Positions 49,862-59,471 of a stretch of 64,000 nt of DNA are shown piece by piece. The DNA is from Streptomyces sp. XY006 (GTDB lineage: Bacteria; Actinomycetota; Actinomycetes; Streptomycetales; Streptomycetaceae): contig NZ_NOKT01000029.1 in NCBI RefSeq assembly GCF_002237655.1, positions 1 to 64,000 of the forward strand, given 5' to 3'. The translations under genes were made by a program, and so were the position numbers. Below the pieces are notes generated by a model. That model was not told the DNA's origin and searched no databases. It saw nothing but the letters and a program-made list of their open reading frames with translations. Each line of letters starts with the position of its first letter. Positions within the stretch are counted from its first letter, which is position 1.

Positions 49862-52362
49862 GCCTCCACCTCCTTGGGGGCCTCGCCGGCGAGGGTCGCC
49901 GGGCCGATGCGGACGAGGGAGCCGGGCCGCGCCCCGGTGTCGGAGGCGACGCCGCCGCCGGCGGAGTTCAGCGGGAGCCACACCACCCGGTCGGGCATGT
50001 CGCTGATCTGCAGCGGGAATGCGACGGCGCCCTCGGGGCCGGTGACCGACAGGAGGTCGCCGTCCTTGACGCCCGCCTCGGCGGCCGTGGCGGCCGACAC
50101 GCGCGCGCGTGCGGCGTGCCGCGTTCCGGCCAGGGCCTCGTCGCCCTGCTGCAGCACGCCCTGGTCGAGCAGGAGCCGGTGCCCGGCGAGCACGGCCTCC
50201 CCGGCGGCCGGGCGGGGCAGCGCGCCCGCCCTCTCCAGGGGCTCGGTGGCCCGCGGGCCGTCCCAGGGGCCGAGCCGGTCGATCTCCGCGCGCACGGTGC
50301 GCAGATCGGGCAGTCCGAGGTGGACGTCCATGGCGTCGGCGAGCATCTGCAGCACGCGCGCGTCGGTGGGCGCGAGGGTGCGGGTCATCTGGTCGGGCTT
50401 GAGCGCGGCCTCGAAGAAGCGGACCCGGCCTTCCCAGTTGAGGAAGGTGCCGGCCTTCTCGGCGACCGCGGCGACCGGCAGGACCACGTCGGCCTTGCGG
50501 GAGACCTCGCTGGGCCGCAGCTCCAGCGAGACCAGGAAGCCCACCTCGTCGAGCGCGGCACGCGCGCGTGCCGGGTCGGGCAGGTCGGCGATCTCCACGC
50601 CCGCCACGAGGAGGGCCTGGAGCTCTCCGGTCGCGGCGGCCTCGACGATCTCGCCGGTGTCGCGGCCGTAGCGGTGCGGCAGGCCGGCGACGCCCCAGAC
50701 GGCGGCGACCTCGTCCCGCGCGCGCGGGTCGGTGGCCGGGCGCCCGCCCGGCAGCAGCGAGGGCAGCGCGCCCGCCTCGACCGCGCCGCGCTCCCCGGCC
50801 CGGCGCGGGATCCACACCAGCCGGGCTCCGGTCGCGGCGGCGGTGCGCACGGCGGCCGTCAGACCGCCGGCCACCGCGGCCAGCCGCTCGCCGACGACGA
50901 TCACCGCGCCCTCGGCGCGCAGCGCCTCGGCGGCGCGGGCACCCTCGTCCGCCAGGCCGACACCGCTCGCGAGCGCGTCCAGCCACTCGGTCTCGGTGCC
51001 GGGCGCCGCCGGGAGCAGGGTGCCGCCGGCCTTCTCCAGGCCGCGCGTGGTGTGCGTGGCGAGCGAGAAGGTCTTCTGCCCGTGCTTGCGCCAGGCCTTG
51101 CGCAGCCGCAGGAAGACGCCGGGCGCCTCCTCCTCCGCCTCGAAGCCGACCAGCAGGACCGCCGGGGCCTTCTCCAGCGCGGTGTAGGTGACGCCCGTGC
51201 CGTCGAGGTCCCGGCCGCGCCCGGCGATCTGCGCGGCGAGGAAGTCGGCCTCCTCACTGCTGTGCACGCGCGCGCGGAAGTCGATGTCGTTGGTGTCGAG
51301 CGCCACGCGCGCGAACTTGCTGTACGCGTAGGCGTCCTCGACGGTGAGGCGGCCGCCGGTCAGGACGCCGGTGCGGCCCCGGGAGGCGAGCAGCCCCTGG
51401 GCCGCGATCTGCACGGCCTCCGGCCAGGAGGCCGGTTCCAGCTCGCCCTCGGCGTTGCGCACCAGGGGCGTCTGCAGCCGGTCACGCTGCTGGGCGTACC
51501 GGAAGGCGAACCGCCCCTTGTCGCAGATCCACTCCTCGTTGACCTCGGGGTCGTTCGCCGCGAGCCGCCGCATGACCTTGCCGCGCCGGTGGTCGGTGCG
51601 CGTGGCGCAGCCGCCGGAGCAGTGCTCGCACACCGACGGGGAGGAGACCAGGTCGAAGGGGCGGGAGCGGAATCGGTACGCCGCCGAGGTCAGCGCTCCC
51701 ACGGGGCAGATCTGGATGGTGTTGCCGGAGAAGTACGACTCGAACGGGTCGCCCTCGCCGGTGCCGACCTGCTGGAGCGCGCCCCGCTCGATCAGCTCGA
51801 TCATCGGGTCGCCCGCGACCTGGTTGGAGAACCGGGTGCAGCGGGCGCACAGCACGCACCGCTCGCGGTCGAGCAGCACCTGCGTGGAGATCGGGACGGG
51901 CTTCTCGTAGGTCCGCTTGCGGCCGTCGAAGCGGGACTCGGCGTCACCGTGCGACATGGCCTGGTTCTGCAGCGGGCACTCGCCGCCCTTGTCGCAGACC
52001 GGGCAGTCCAGCGGGTGGTTGATGAGCAGGAGCTCCATCACACCCTTCTGGGCCTTCTCCGCGACCGGGGAGCTGAGCTGGGTCTTGACGACCATGCCGT
52101 CGGTGCAGGTGATGGTGCAGGAGGCCATCGGCTTGCGCTGGCCCTCGACCTCGACGATGCACTGGCGGCAGGCGCCGGCCGGGTCCAGGAGGGGGTGGTC
52201 GCAGAACCGGGGGATCTCGATGCCGAGCTGTTCGGCGGCCCGGATGACCAGGGTGCCCTTGGGCACGCTGATCTCGGCGCCGTCGATCGTCAGCGACACG
52301 AGGTTCTCCGGCGGGACCGCCGCCTCTCCCCCGCCGGAGGGAGAGCTGGTGGTCACGGTCAT
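49858..52362 (-). CDS. nuoG: NADH-quinone oxidoreductase subunit G
   Basis: An 834-residue peripheral subunit. N1b Cys lie in 'RFCDHPLLDPAGACRQC' and 'ASCTITC'. N5/N4 ligands follow in 'NHPLDCPVCDKGGECPL', 'ERCVLCARCTRF' and 'QICPVGAL'. The extra cluster N7 is present: 'CEHCSGGC' with a fourth Cys 27 residues later, as in E. coli and Thermus. The C-terminal molybdopterin-like domain has no cofactor. Overlaps nuoF by ATGA. Confidence 0.97.
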   Translation of the reverse strand: MTVTTSSPSGGGEAAVPPENLVSLTIDGAEISVPKGTLVIRAAEQLGIEIPRFCDHPLLDPAGACRQCIVEVEGQRKPMASCTITCTDGMVVKTQLSSPVAEKAQKGVMELLLINHPLDCPVCDKGGECPLQNQAMSHGDAESRFDGRKRTYEKPVPISTQVLLDRERCVLCARCTRFSNQVAGDPMIELIERGALQQVGTGEGDPFESYFSGNTIQICPVGALTSAAYRFRSRPFDLVSSPSVCEHCSGGCATRTDHRRGKVMRRLAANDPEVNEEWICDKGRFAFRYAQQRDRLQTPLVRNAEGELEPASWPEAVQIAAQGLLASRGRTGVLTGGRLTVEDAYAYSKFARVALDTNDIDFRARVHSSEEADFLAAQIAGRGRDLDGTGVTYTALEKAPAVLLVGFEAEEEAPGVFLRLRKAWRKHGQKTFSLATHTTRGLEKAGGTLLPAAPGTETEWLDALASGVGLADEGARAAEALRAEGAVIVVGERLAAVAGGLTAAVRTAAATGARLVWIPRRAGERGAVEAGALPSLLPGGRPATDPRARDEVAAVWGVAGLPHRYGRDTGEIVEAAATGELQALLVAGVEIADLPDPARARAALDEVGFLVSLELRPSEVSRKADVVLPVAAVAEKAGTFLNWEGRVRFFEAALKPDQMTRTLAPTDARVLQMLADAMDVHLGLPDLRTVRAEIDRLGPWDGPRATEPLERAGALPRPAAGEAVLAGHRLLLDQGVLQQGDEALAGTRHAARARVSAATAAEAGVKDGDLLSVTGPEGAVAFPLQISDMPDRVVWLPLNSAGGGVASDTGARPGSLVRIGPATLAGEAPKEVEA

Positions 52363-53705
52363 GCGTTCACCTCCGTGCGGTCGGCCCAGGCCGTCGACTT
52401 GGCCGGGTCGAAGGGGCAGCCCCGGCCCGTGATGTGCTGCTCGTACTCCTCGCGGAAGTACTTGAGCGAGGAGAAGATCGGCGAGGCGGCGCCGTCGCCG
52501 AGGGCGCAGAAGGACTTGCCGTTGATGTTGTCGGCGATGTCGTTCAGCTTGTCGAGGTCGGACATCTGTCCCTTGCCGGCCTCGATGTCGCGCAGCAGCT
52601 GCACGAGCCAGTAGGTCCCCTCACGGCAGGGCGTGCACTTGCCGCAGGACTCGTGGGCGTAGAACTCGGTCCAGCGCGTGACGGCACGGACCACGCAGGT
52701 CGTCTCGTCGAAGCACTGGAGGGCTTTCGTGCCGAGCATGGAACCCGCGGCGCCCACTCCTTCGTAGTCAAGGGGGACGTCGAGGTGCTCGTCGGTGAAC
52801 ATCGGGGTCGAGGAGCCGCCCGGCGTCCAGAACTTCAGGCGGTGCCCGGGGCGCATGCCGCCGCTCATGTCGAGGAGCTGGCGGAGCGTGATCCCGAGCG
52901 GCGCCTCGTACTGACCGGGGCTGGCGACGTGGCCGGAGAGGGAGTACAGGGTGAAGCCGGGCGACTTCTCGCTGCCCATCGACCGGAACCAGTCCTTGCC
53001 CCGGTTCATGATCGCGGGAACCGACGCGATCGATTCGACGTTGTTCACCACAGTCGGGCACGCGTAGAGGCCCGCGACGGCGGGGAAGGGGGGACGGAGC
53101 CGCGGTTGACCCCGGCGGCCTTCGAGCGAGTCGAGCAGTGCGGTCTCCTCACCGCAGATGTACGCGCCCGCCCCGGCGTGCACGGTGATGTCGAGGTCGA
53201 GTCCGCTGTCCAGGATGTTCTCGCCGAGGAAGCCCGCCGCGTACGCCTCGCGTACGGCCGAGTGCAACCGCCGCAGCACGGGGACGACTTCACCACGGAG
53301 ATAGATGAAGGCGTGCGAGGACCTGATGGCGTAGCACGCGATGATCATGCCCTCGATGAGGCTGTGCGGGTTCGCGAAGAGGAGCGGGATGTCCTTGCAC
53401 GTCCCGGGCTCCGACTCGTCGGCGTTGACAACGAGATAGTGCGGCTTGCCGTCCCCCTGGGGAATGAACTGCCACTTCATCCCGGTGGGGAATCCCGCGC
53501 CGCCGCGTCCGCGCAGACCGGACTCCTTGACGTAGGCGATCACGTCGTCCGGCGACATGGCGAGCGCCTTACGCAGCCCCTCGTATCCGTCGTGCCGCCG
53601 GTACACGTCCAGCGTCCAGGACTCGTCCTCGTCCCAGAAGGCCGACAGCACCGGTGCGAGCAGCTTCTCGGGGCTCATGTCTTTCAGCTCGGGTGCCAAG
53701 GTCAT
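52359..53705 (-). CDS. nuoF: NADH-quinone oxidoreductase subunit F
   Basis: A 448-residue NADH-oxidising subunit. FMN loop 'GLRGRGGAGFPTGMKW', NADH site 'VHAGAGAYICGEETALLDSL' and N3 [4Fe-4S] ligands 'ESCGKCTPCREGT' plus a Cys in 'KSFCALGDG' are intact. It accepts hydride from NADH and feeds N3. Start ATG shares one base with the nuoE stop (TGATG). Confidence 0.97.
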   Translation of the reverse strand: MTLAPELKDMSPEKLLAPVLSAFWDEDESWTLDVYRRHDGYEGLRKALAMSPDDVIAYVKESGLRGRGGAGFPTGMKWQFIPQGDGKPHYLVVNADESEPGTCKDIPLLFANPHSLIEGMIIACYAIRSSHAFIYLRGEVVPVLRRLHSAVREAYAAGFLGENILDSGLDLDITVHAGAGAYICGEETALLDSLEGRRGQPRLRPPFPAVAGLYACPTVVNNVESIASVPAIMNRGKDWFRSMGSEKSPGFTLYSLSGHVASPGQYEAPLGITLRQLLDMSGGMRPGHRLKFWTPGGSSTPMFTDEHLDVPLDYEGVGAAGSMLGTKALQCFDETTCVVRAVTRWTEFYAHESCGKCTPCREGTYWLVQLLRDIEAGKGQMSDLDKLNDIADNINGKSFCALGDGAASPIFSSLKYFREEYEQHITGRGCPFDPAKSTAWADRTEVNA

Positions 53706-54565
53706 CACTCCCCCTCCTCGGCTGCGGGCCCGGCCGGGTGGGCCGGGTCGGAGGCCGACGTGTCCTGCGGCGCGTCGTGCGAGCTCAAGTGCTCCGTCGG
53801 TGACGGGTCGTGCGGTGCCCCGGTGCGGGCCGCCTCGCCGCGCGGGTGCACCACGCGCGCGGCGGACGCCTCGCCCTTGGCGAGCTTGAGGCCGACCAGG
53901 GAGGCCGGTCCGGCGCTGCCCCCGGACTCCACGGCGCCGTCCCGCTCGTCGGGGAAGCCGGCCAGGATCCGGGCGGTGTCCTTGAAGGTGCACAGCGGCG
54001 CCCCGCGCGTGGGCGTGACCGGGCGGCCCGCGCGCAGGTCGTCGACGAGACGCTTGGCGCTGGAGGGGGTCTGGTTGTCGAAGAACTCCCAGTTGACCAT
54101 CACGACCGGCGCGAAGTCGCAGGCCGCGTTGCACTCGATGTGCTCCAGCGTGACCTTGCCGTCGTCGGTGGTCTCGCCGTTGCCGACGCCGAGGTGCTCC
54201 TGGAGCTCCTCGAAGATGGCGTCCCCGCCCATGACGGCGCACAGGGTGTTGGTGCACACCCCGACCTGGTAGTCCCCGCTGGGACGGCGCCGGTACATGG
54301 TGTAGAAGGTCGCGACGGCGGTGACCTCGGCCGTGGTCAGGCCGAGCACGTCCGCGCAGAACCGCATGCCGGTGCGCGTGACGTGGCCCTCCTCCGACTG
54401 CACGAGGTGCAGCAGCGGCAGGAGGGCGGAGCGGGAGTCCGGGTAGCGGGCGATGATCTCGCGCGCGTCGGTCTCCAGCCGGGCCCGGACGTCGTCCGGG
54501 TAGGCGGGTGCGGGCAGTTCGGGCATGCCCAGGCTGACGCCCCGCTCGGAAGAAGAGGTGGTCAC
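53705..54565 (-). CDS. nuoE: NADH-quinone oxidoreductase subunit E, extended
   Basis: A 286-residue thioredoxin-like subunit. N1a [2Fe-2S] Cys lie in 'VCTNTLCAVMGG' and 'IECNAACDFAPVV'. After residue 190 comes a Gly/Ala/Pro-rich acidic tail of about 95 residues, absent in E. coli (166 residues) and seen in actinobacteria. GTG start overlaps nuoD as GTGA. Confidence 0.96.
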   Translation of the reverse strand: MTTSSSERGVSLGMPELPAPAYPDDVRARLETDAREIIARYPDSRSALLPLLHLVQSEEGHVTRTGMRFCADVLGLTTAEVTAVATFYTMYRRRPSGDYQVGVCTNTLCAVMGGDAIFEELQEHLGVGNGETTDDGKVTLEHIECNAACDFAPVVMVNWEFFDNQTPSSAKRLVDDLRAGRPVTPTRGAPLCTFKDTARILAGFPDERDGAVESGGSAGPASLVGLKLAKGEASAARVVHPRGEAARTGAPHDPSPTEHLSSHDAPQDTSASDPAHPAGPAAEEGE

Positions 54566-55884
54566 CGGTCGACGCCTCCCATCACGGGGTCGATGGACGC
54601 GACGGCGACGATGACGTCGGCGACCTGGCCGCCTTCGCACATCGCCGCCATCGCCTGAAGGTTGGTGAAGGACGGGTCGCGGAAGTGGACCCGGTAGGGG
54701 CGGGTGCCGCCGTCGGAGACGACGTGCACCCCGAGCTCGCCCTTGGGCGACTCGACCGCCGCGTAGGCCTGTCCCGGCGGGACGCGGAAGCCCTCGGTGA
54801 CCAGCTTGAAGTGGTGGATCAGGGCCTCCATGGAGGTGCCCATGATCTTCTTGATGTGGTCGAGGGAGTTGCCGAGCCCGTCGGGGCCCAGGGCGAGCTG
54901 GGCGGGCCAGGCGATCTTCTTGTCGGCGACCATGACCGGGCCGGGCTGCAGCCGGTCCAGGCACTGCTCGACGATCCTCAGCGACTGGCGCATCTCCTCC
55001 AGGCGGATCAGGAAGCGGCCGTAGGCGTCGCAGGTGTCGGCGGTCGGGACGTCGAAGTCGTACGTCTCGTAGCCGCAGTACGGCTGGGCCTTGCGCAGGT
55101 CGTGCGGCAGGCCGGTGGAGCGCAGGATCGGACCCGTGGCGCCGAGGGCCATGCAGCCGGCCAGGTCGAGGTAGCCGATGTCCTGCATGCGGGCCTTGAA
55201 GATGGGGTTCCCGGTGGCGAGCTTGTCGTACTCCGGGAGGTTCTTCTTCATCTTCTTCACGAACTCGCGGATCTGGTCCACGGCGCCGGGCGGCAGGTCC
55301 TGGGCGAGGCCGCCGGGGCGGATGTACGCGTGGTTCATCCGCAGGCCGGTGATCAGCTCGTAGATGTCGAGAATGAGTTCACGATCACGGAATCCGTAGA
55401 TCATGATCGTCGTGGCGCCGAGTTCCATGCCGCCGGTGGCGATGCACACCAGGTGCGAGGACAGGCGGTTCAGCTCCATCAGGAGCACGCGGATGATGGA
55501 GGCGCGGTCGGGGATCTGGTCCTCGATGCCGAGCAGCTTCTCGACGCCGAGGCAGTACGCCGTCTCGTTGAAGAACGGCGTCAGGTAGTCCATGCGCGTC
55601 ACGAACGTGGTGCCCTGCGTCCACGTGCGGTACTCGAGGTTCTTCTCGATGCCGGTGTGCAGATAACCGATTCCGCAGCGGGCCTCGGTGACGGTCTCGC
55701 CCTCGATCTCCAGGATCAGGCGGAGCACGCCGTGCGTGGACGGGTGCTGCGGGCCCATGTTGACGACGATGCGCTCGTCGTCGGCGCGGGCCGCGGACTG
55801 GACGACCTCGTCCCAGTCGCCGCCGGTGACCGTGTAGACGGTGCCTTCGGTGGTCTCCCGAGGGGAGGCGTGCGAAGTGCTCAT
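54562..55884 (-). CDS. nuoD: NADH-quinone oxidoreductase subunit D
   Basis: A 440-residue 49-kDa-type subunit forming the quinone site with NuoB. 'MGPQHPSTHGVLRL' has the His that binds the quinone head group, and the conserved Tyr is in 'TPFFNETAYCLGVEKL'. NuoC is separate here, not fused. ATG 55884 overlaps nuoC as ATGA. Confidence 0.97.
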   Translation of the reverse strand: MSTSHASPRETTEGTVYTVTGGDWDEVVQSAARADDERIVVNMGPQHPSTHGVLRLILEIEGETVTEARCGIGYLHTGIEKNLEYRTWTQGTTFVTRMDYLTPFFNETAYCLGVEKLLGIEDQIPDRASIIRVLLMELNRLSSHLVCIATGGMELGATTIMIYGFRDRELILDIYELITGLRMNHAYIRPGGLAQDLPPGAVDQIREFVKKMKKNLPEYDKLATGNPIFKARMQDIGYLDLAGCMALGATGPILRSTGLPHDLRKAQPYCGYETYDFDVPTADTCDAYGRFLIRLEEMRQSLRIVEQCLDRLQPGPVMVADKKIAWPAQLALGPDGLGNSLDHIKKIMGTSMEALIHHFKLVTEGFRVPPGQAYAAVESPKGELGVHVVSDGGTRPYRVHFRDPSFTNLQAMAAMCEGGQVADVIVAVASIDPVMGGVDR

Positions 55885-56617
55885 GAGTACGACCTCCGCT
55901 GGTCCGGAGCCGGGATCTGGGCGCCCTTGTACTCGACGGGGATGCCGCCGAGGGGGTAGTCCTTGCGCTGCGGGAAGCCCTGCCAGTCGTCCGGCATCAT
56001 GATCCGCGTCAGGGCCGGGTGGCCGTCGAAGACGATCCCGAAGAAGTCGTAGGTCTCGCGCTCGTGCCAGTCGTTGGTCGGATAGACCTCGAACAGGGAC
56101 GGGATGTGCGGGTCGCCGTCGGGGGCGCTGACCTCCAGGCGGATCACCCGGTTGTGGGTGATCGAGCGCAGGTGGTAGACGGCGTGCAGCTCGCGGCCCT
56201 TGTCGTGCGGGTAGTGCACGCCGCTGACGCCGGTGCACAGCTCGAAGCGCAGGGCCGGGTCGTCGCGCAGGGTGCGGGCGACGCGGACGAGGTGCTCGCG
56301 CTCGATGTGGAAGGTCAGCTCGTCGCGGTCGACGACCGTCTTCTCGATGGCGTTGTCCGGGAGCAGGCCCTGCTCCTCCAGAGCCCCCTCCAGTTCGTCG
56401 GCGACCTCGTCGAACCAGCCGCCGTAGGGGCGGGTCGCCGGTCCCGGGAGCCGGACCGAGCGGACCAGGCCGCCGTAGCCGGAGGTGTCGCCGCCGTTGT
56501 TCGCGCCGAACATGCCGCGCTGGACGCGGATCTCCTCGCCGCCCTGGCCGCGCTGGCCCGGGAGGTTCTCCGCGGAGAGGTCCTTCTCGGGATTGACACC
56601 GTTGCCGTTCGCGTCGC

Positions 56618-56621
<4 letters not shown>
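55881..56621 (-). CDS. nuoC: NADH-quinone oxidoreductase subunit C
   Basis: A 246-residue 30-kDa subunit. The signature 'ERETYDFFGIVFDGHP' (family ExxxWDMxGVxFxGHP) and 'LTRIMMPDDWQGFPQRKDYP' are clear. It starts with a polar Gly/Asn-rich segment of about 60 residues specific to this group. ATGA overlap with nuoB. Confidence 0.97.
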
Positions 56622-57172
<551 letters not shown>

Positions 57173-57185
57173 GACTTGTGGCCCC

Positions 57186-57545
57186 TCAGTCCCATTCCAG
57201 GCCGCCGCGCCGCCATACGTACGCGTACGCGACGAAGACGGTGAGCACGAAGAGCAGCATCTCCACGAGCCCGAAAATCCCCAGGGCGTCGAAGGTGACG
57301 GCCCAGGGGTAGAGGAAGACGATCTCGATGTCGAAGACGATGAAGAGCATCGCCGTCAGGTAGTACTTGATGGGGAAGCGCCCGCCGCCGGCCGGCGTGG
57401 GGGTCGGCTCGATACCGCACTCGTAGGCCTCGAGCTTGGCCCGGTTGTACCGCTTGGGCCCGATCAACGTGGCCATGACCACGGAGAAGATCGCAAAGCC
57501 TGCCCCGAGGGCTCCCAGTACGAGGATGGGCGCATAAGCGTTCAC
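57186..57545 (-). CDS. nuoA: NADH-quinone oxidoreductase subunit A
   Basis: A 119-residue three-helix membrane subunit. The conserved loop 'KLEAYECGIEPTP' (with Cys) and the membrane acidic residues in 'MLFIVFDIEIVFLYPWAV' are present. GTG 57545 starts the first gene of the operon, with a Rex-type operator about 110 bases upstream. Confidence 0.97.
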   Translation of the reverse strand: MNAYAPILVLGALGAGFAIFSVVMATLIGPKRYNRAKLEAYECGIEPTPTPAGGGRFPIKYYLTAMLFIVFDIEIVFLYPWAVTFDALGIFGLVEMLLFVLTVFVAYAYVWRRGGLEWD

Positions 57546-57652
57546 CGCTCCTCGCTCCTCTCAGTCGGCACTGACTGCTGGCGGTTAGCGTCGGGCTCAC
57601 GTCCGCCCCAGCAGCCCCGCGAACCCCGCCCGCCCCGGCGAAGATCGGGAAC

Positions 57653-57670
57653 ATGTGAAGCAGGTCACAA
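57653..57670. promoter_or_regulatory. Rex operator-like site upstream of nuoA
   Basis: ATGTGAA-GCAG-GTCACAA matches the Rex consensus TTGTGAA-N4-TTCACAA in all but the first base and one base of the right half. Rex represses respiratory genes when NADH/NAD+ is low in Streptomyces. The site lies just downstream of the nuo -10 candidate, where binding would block transcription. Confidence 0.75.
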
Positions 57671-57684
57671 GCCCAACCGCGTGC

Positions 57685-57690
57685 ATCTTA
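57685..57690 (-). promoter_or_regulatory. nuo operon -10 candidate
   Basis: Read on the minus strand this is TAAGAT, a good vegetative -10, 140 bases before the nuoA start. No strong -35 is seen at the expected distance. Its placement just ahead of the Rex-like site supports it. Confidence 0.45.
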
Positions 57691-57863
57691 TGCCCGACGC
57701 TCTGTGATCTGCGACACGGGGTATTGCACAAGCTTTGTGATCTCCACCACCTGACGATCGATCATGAAGTCGGATGAGCGGTGATCTTCACACGCGAAGC
57801 GTCCGAGTGATCACCAGAGGTGACATTTTGGCTCGTCAGCGCAGCTCGGAGGGCGCGTCTCCA

Positions 57864-57916
57864 TATCAAGAGAGTTCGCGTGCATGCAAATTGGCGGTGG
57901 ACTCGGTCTCTTGATA
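57864..57916. other. 10-bp inverted repeat with 33-base spacer
   Basis: TATCAAGAGA (57864-57873) and TCTCTTGATA (57907-57916) are exact inverted copies. The spacer includes TGCATGCA. The arms are AT-rich for this genome, so a chance match is unlikely. It could be paired operators or an RNA stem. Confidence 0.65.
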
Positions 57917-58300
57917 GAGGCGCGTTCACACCTCCGGGGGTGTACGGGGCGAGGTGTGGACGCGTGAGTACGTTCACGATCTTCGCGGGGCCGTGATCCG
58001 GCCGTGACCGACGCGCCGGTGACGCCACCCCCGGGGCAACCGTTCCGTGACGTCCGCCACATTGATGAGAGCTGCGTGAGAACGGGGCTTGGCCAATCAA
58101 CCCAACGAATGGTAGGCGCGGGGCAATTCGGGCGTATTGATCAAACACCGTGATCACAGGCCGGTCACAGGGCGCCCGCAATGTCCGTTACGGCGTCAAT
58201 AAAGGGCCTCGTTCGGGGTTTTTGGGCCCCGCGTTGAACAACTGTGGCGCAGCACACGTTTCTTGAAGATATGAAGGAGCCCCTGGTACCGGTTGTTCCC

Positions 58301-59110
58301 ATGTCCCACACCGCTCACATACGCAGCCACCGGAAGCCCCGCCGCAGCGCGACCTCTTCGATCGCCATGCGTGCCGGAGTTGCCGGTGGCGTTCTCAGCA
58401 TGGCAGCGGCGGGTGCGTCGGCCTCGGCGAACGCCGCCGAGCCGGTGACGCAGACCATCGAACTGCCCACCCTGACGGCCGACATGTCCGCCGCGGTCGC
58501 CCAGTCCGCGGCCGCCACGCAGCAGGCCGCCGCGAACTACGAGCTGCGCGCAGAGCGTGACGCGGCCGCCGCCAAGGCCGCCGCGGAGGCCAAGAAGGAC
58601 CTCGCCGAGGCGAAGAAGAAGGCCGAGGCCAAGAAGAAGGCCGCCGAGGCCGCCCGCAAGGCCGCCGCCGAGCGTGCCGAGCGCAGCGCCGAGCGTGCCA
58701 CCCTCTCCGCCTCCGCCTCCGCCTCCACCTCCACGTCGGTCTCGGCGCCCGCCAGCGGCAGCGTCGCCACCGTCATCGCCTTCCTCAAGGCGCAGGTGGG
58801 CGACGCCTACGTCATGGGCGCCACCGGTCCCAACGCCTGGGACTGCTCCTCCCTCGTGCAGGCCGCGTACAAGCAGGTGGGTGTGGACCTGCCGCGCGTC
58901 TCGCAGGACCAGTCGATGGCCGGCACGGACGTGCCGCTCTCCAGCGTCCAGGTCGGCGACATCCTGTACTGGGGCGGCAAGGGCTCCGCGTACCACGTGG
59001 GTGTCTACATCGGTAACGGCCAGTACCTGGACGCGGCCAACCCGTCCAAGGGCGTCGTCATCCAGGACCTGTCGGGCTACCCGGCGTCGGGCGCGGTGCG
59101 CGTCCTCTGA
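58301..59110 (+). CDS. Secreted NlpC/P60 endopeptidase with coiled coil
   Basis: A 269-residue cell-wall hydrolase from ATG 58301. Signal sequence 'AGVAGGVLSMAAAGASASANA' type region (residues 24-44, split by position), then an Ala/Lys/Glu-rich coiled coil (about 70-125) and a C-terminal NlpC/P60 domain: Cys in 'NAWDCSSLVQAAYKQVG', His in 'KGSAYHVGVYIGNGQ' and a polar residue after. It cleaves peptidoglycan stem peptides. Start is uncertain: ATG 58271 and GTG 58244 are in frame; no strong ribosome site precedes any. A terminator follows the stop. Confidence 0.9.
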   Translation: MSHTAHIRSHRKPRRSATSSIAMRAGVAGGVLSMAAAGASASANAAEPVTQTIELPTLTADMSAAVAQSAAATQQAAANYELRAERDAAAAKAAAEAKKDLAEAKKKAEAKKKAAEAARKAAAERAERSAERATLSASASASTSTSVSAPASGSVATVIAFLKAQVGDAYVMGATGPNAWDCSSLVQAAYKQVGVDLPRVSQDQSMAGTDVPLSSVQVGDILYWGGKGSAYHVGVYIGNGQYLDAANPSKGVVIQDLSGYPASGAVRVL

Positions 59111-59471
59111 CGTCATCTCACCACTGATGCATACATAAACGGGCAAGAGGGCCGCTGCCACCGTTCGGCAACGGCCCTCCCGGCCTGTCCGGGCCCGCCC
59201 CGCACACCCCGGCACGCCCACACGCCCCTCCAGGGCCCCTGTGAGCGCCTCGCCGGGGTCCGGCGCATCCGGGCGGCCCGAGTCGGCGTCGCGGCCCGCC
59301 GACGCCCTTCAGGGACTCCGGCCCCGGCGACGGGACGACTCCGGGCCTACTCGCGCCCTATGCCCGAATTGTTCGCGCCCGGCGGCGCCTTGACGGCGGG
59401 TCCGGCACATCGCCCGGCGCGACGAGGTGTACGCGCGCCGGGCCGTCGGTGTGGTCGCCCCGGGCGGCGGG
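59111..59471. other. 361-bp spacer after NlpC/P60 gene
   Basis: Contains the terminator at 59147-59179. The rest is GC-rich, C-biased sequence (59180-59471) up to the convergent reductase stop, with no supported gene or repeat. Confidence 0.55.
59147..59179 (+). terminator. Terminator of the NlpC/P60 gene
   Basis: GAGGGCCG (59147-59154) pairs with CGGCCCTC (59172-59179), with a further inner GCC/GGC pairing around ACCGTTCG. It is 36 bases past the stop. Confidence 0.82.

Larger units (their letters stand above)
57546..58300. other. 755-bp regulatory region between nuoA and NlpC/P60 gene
   Basis: The longest gene-free stretch in the window. From nuo outward it holds the Rex-like dyad (57653), a -10 candidate (57685), CACAA..TTGTG dyad around 57733, a 10-bp inverted repeat (57864-57916), and near the hydrolase a GTGATC..GGTCAC dyad (58149-58168). 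It is less GC-rich than the coding DNA. Small ORFs on either strand lack codon bias and were not called. Confidence 0.65.

Noticed and set aside
57762..58181. 139-codon minus-strand ORF upstream of nuo
   Set aside because: Poor codon bias, no domain, and it crosses the inverted repeat and promoter area.
58201..58235. GGGCC..GGGCCC stem before the NlpC/P60 gene
   Set aside because: Short stem with a long loop; not clearly a terminator or a riboswitch. The ydaO motif is absent here.
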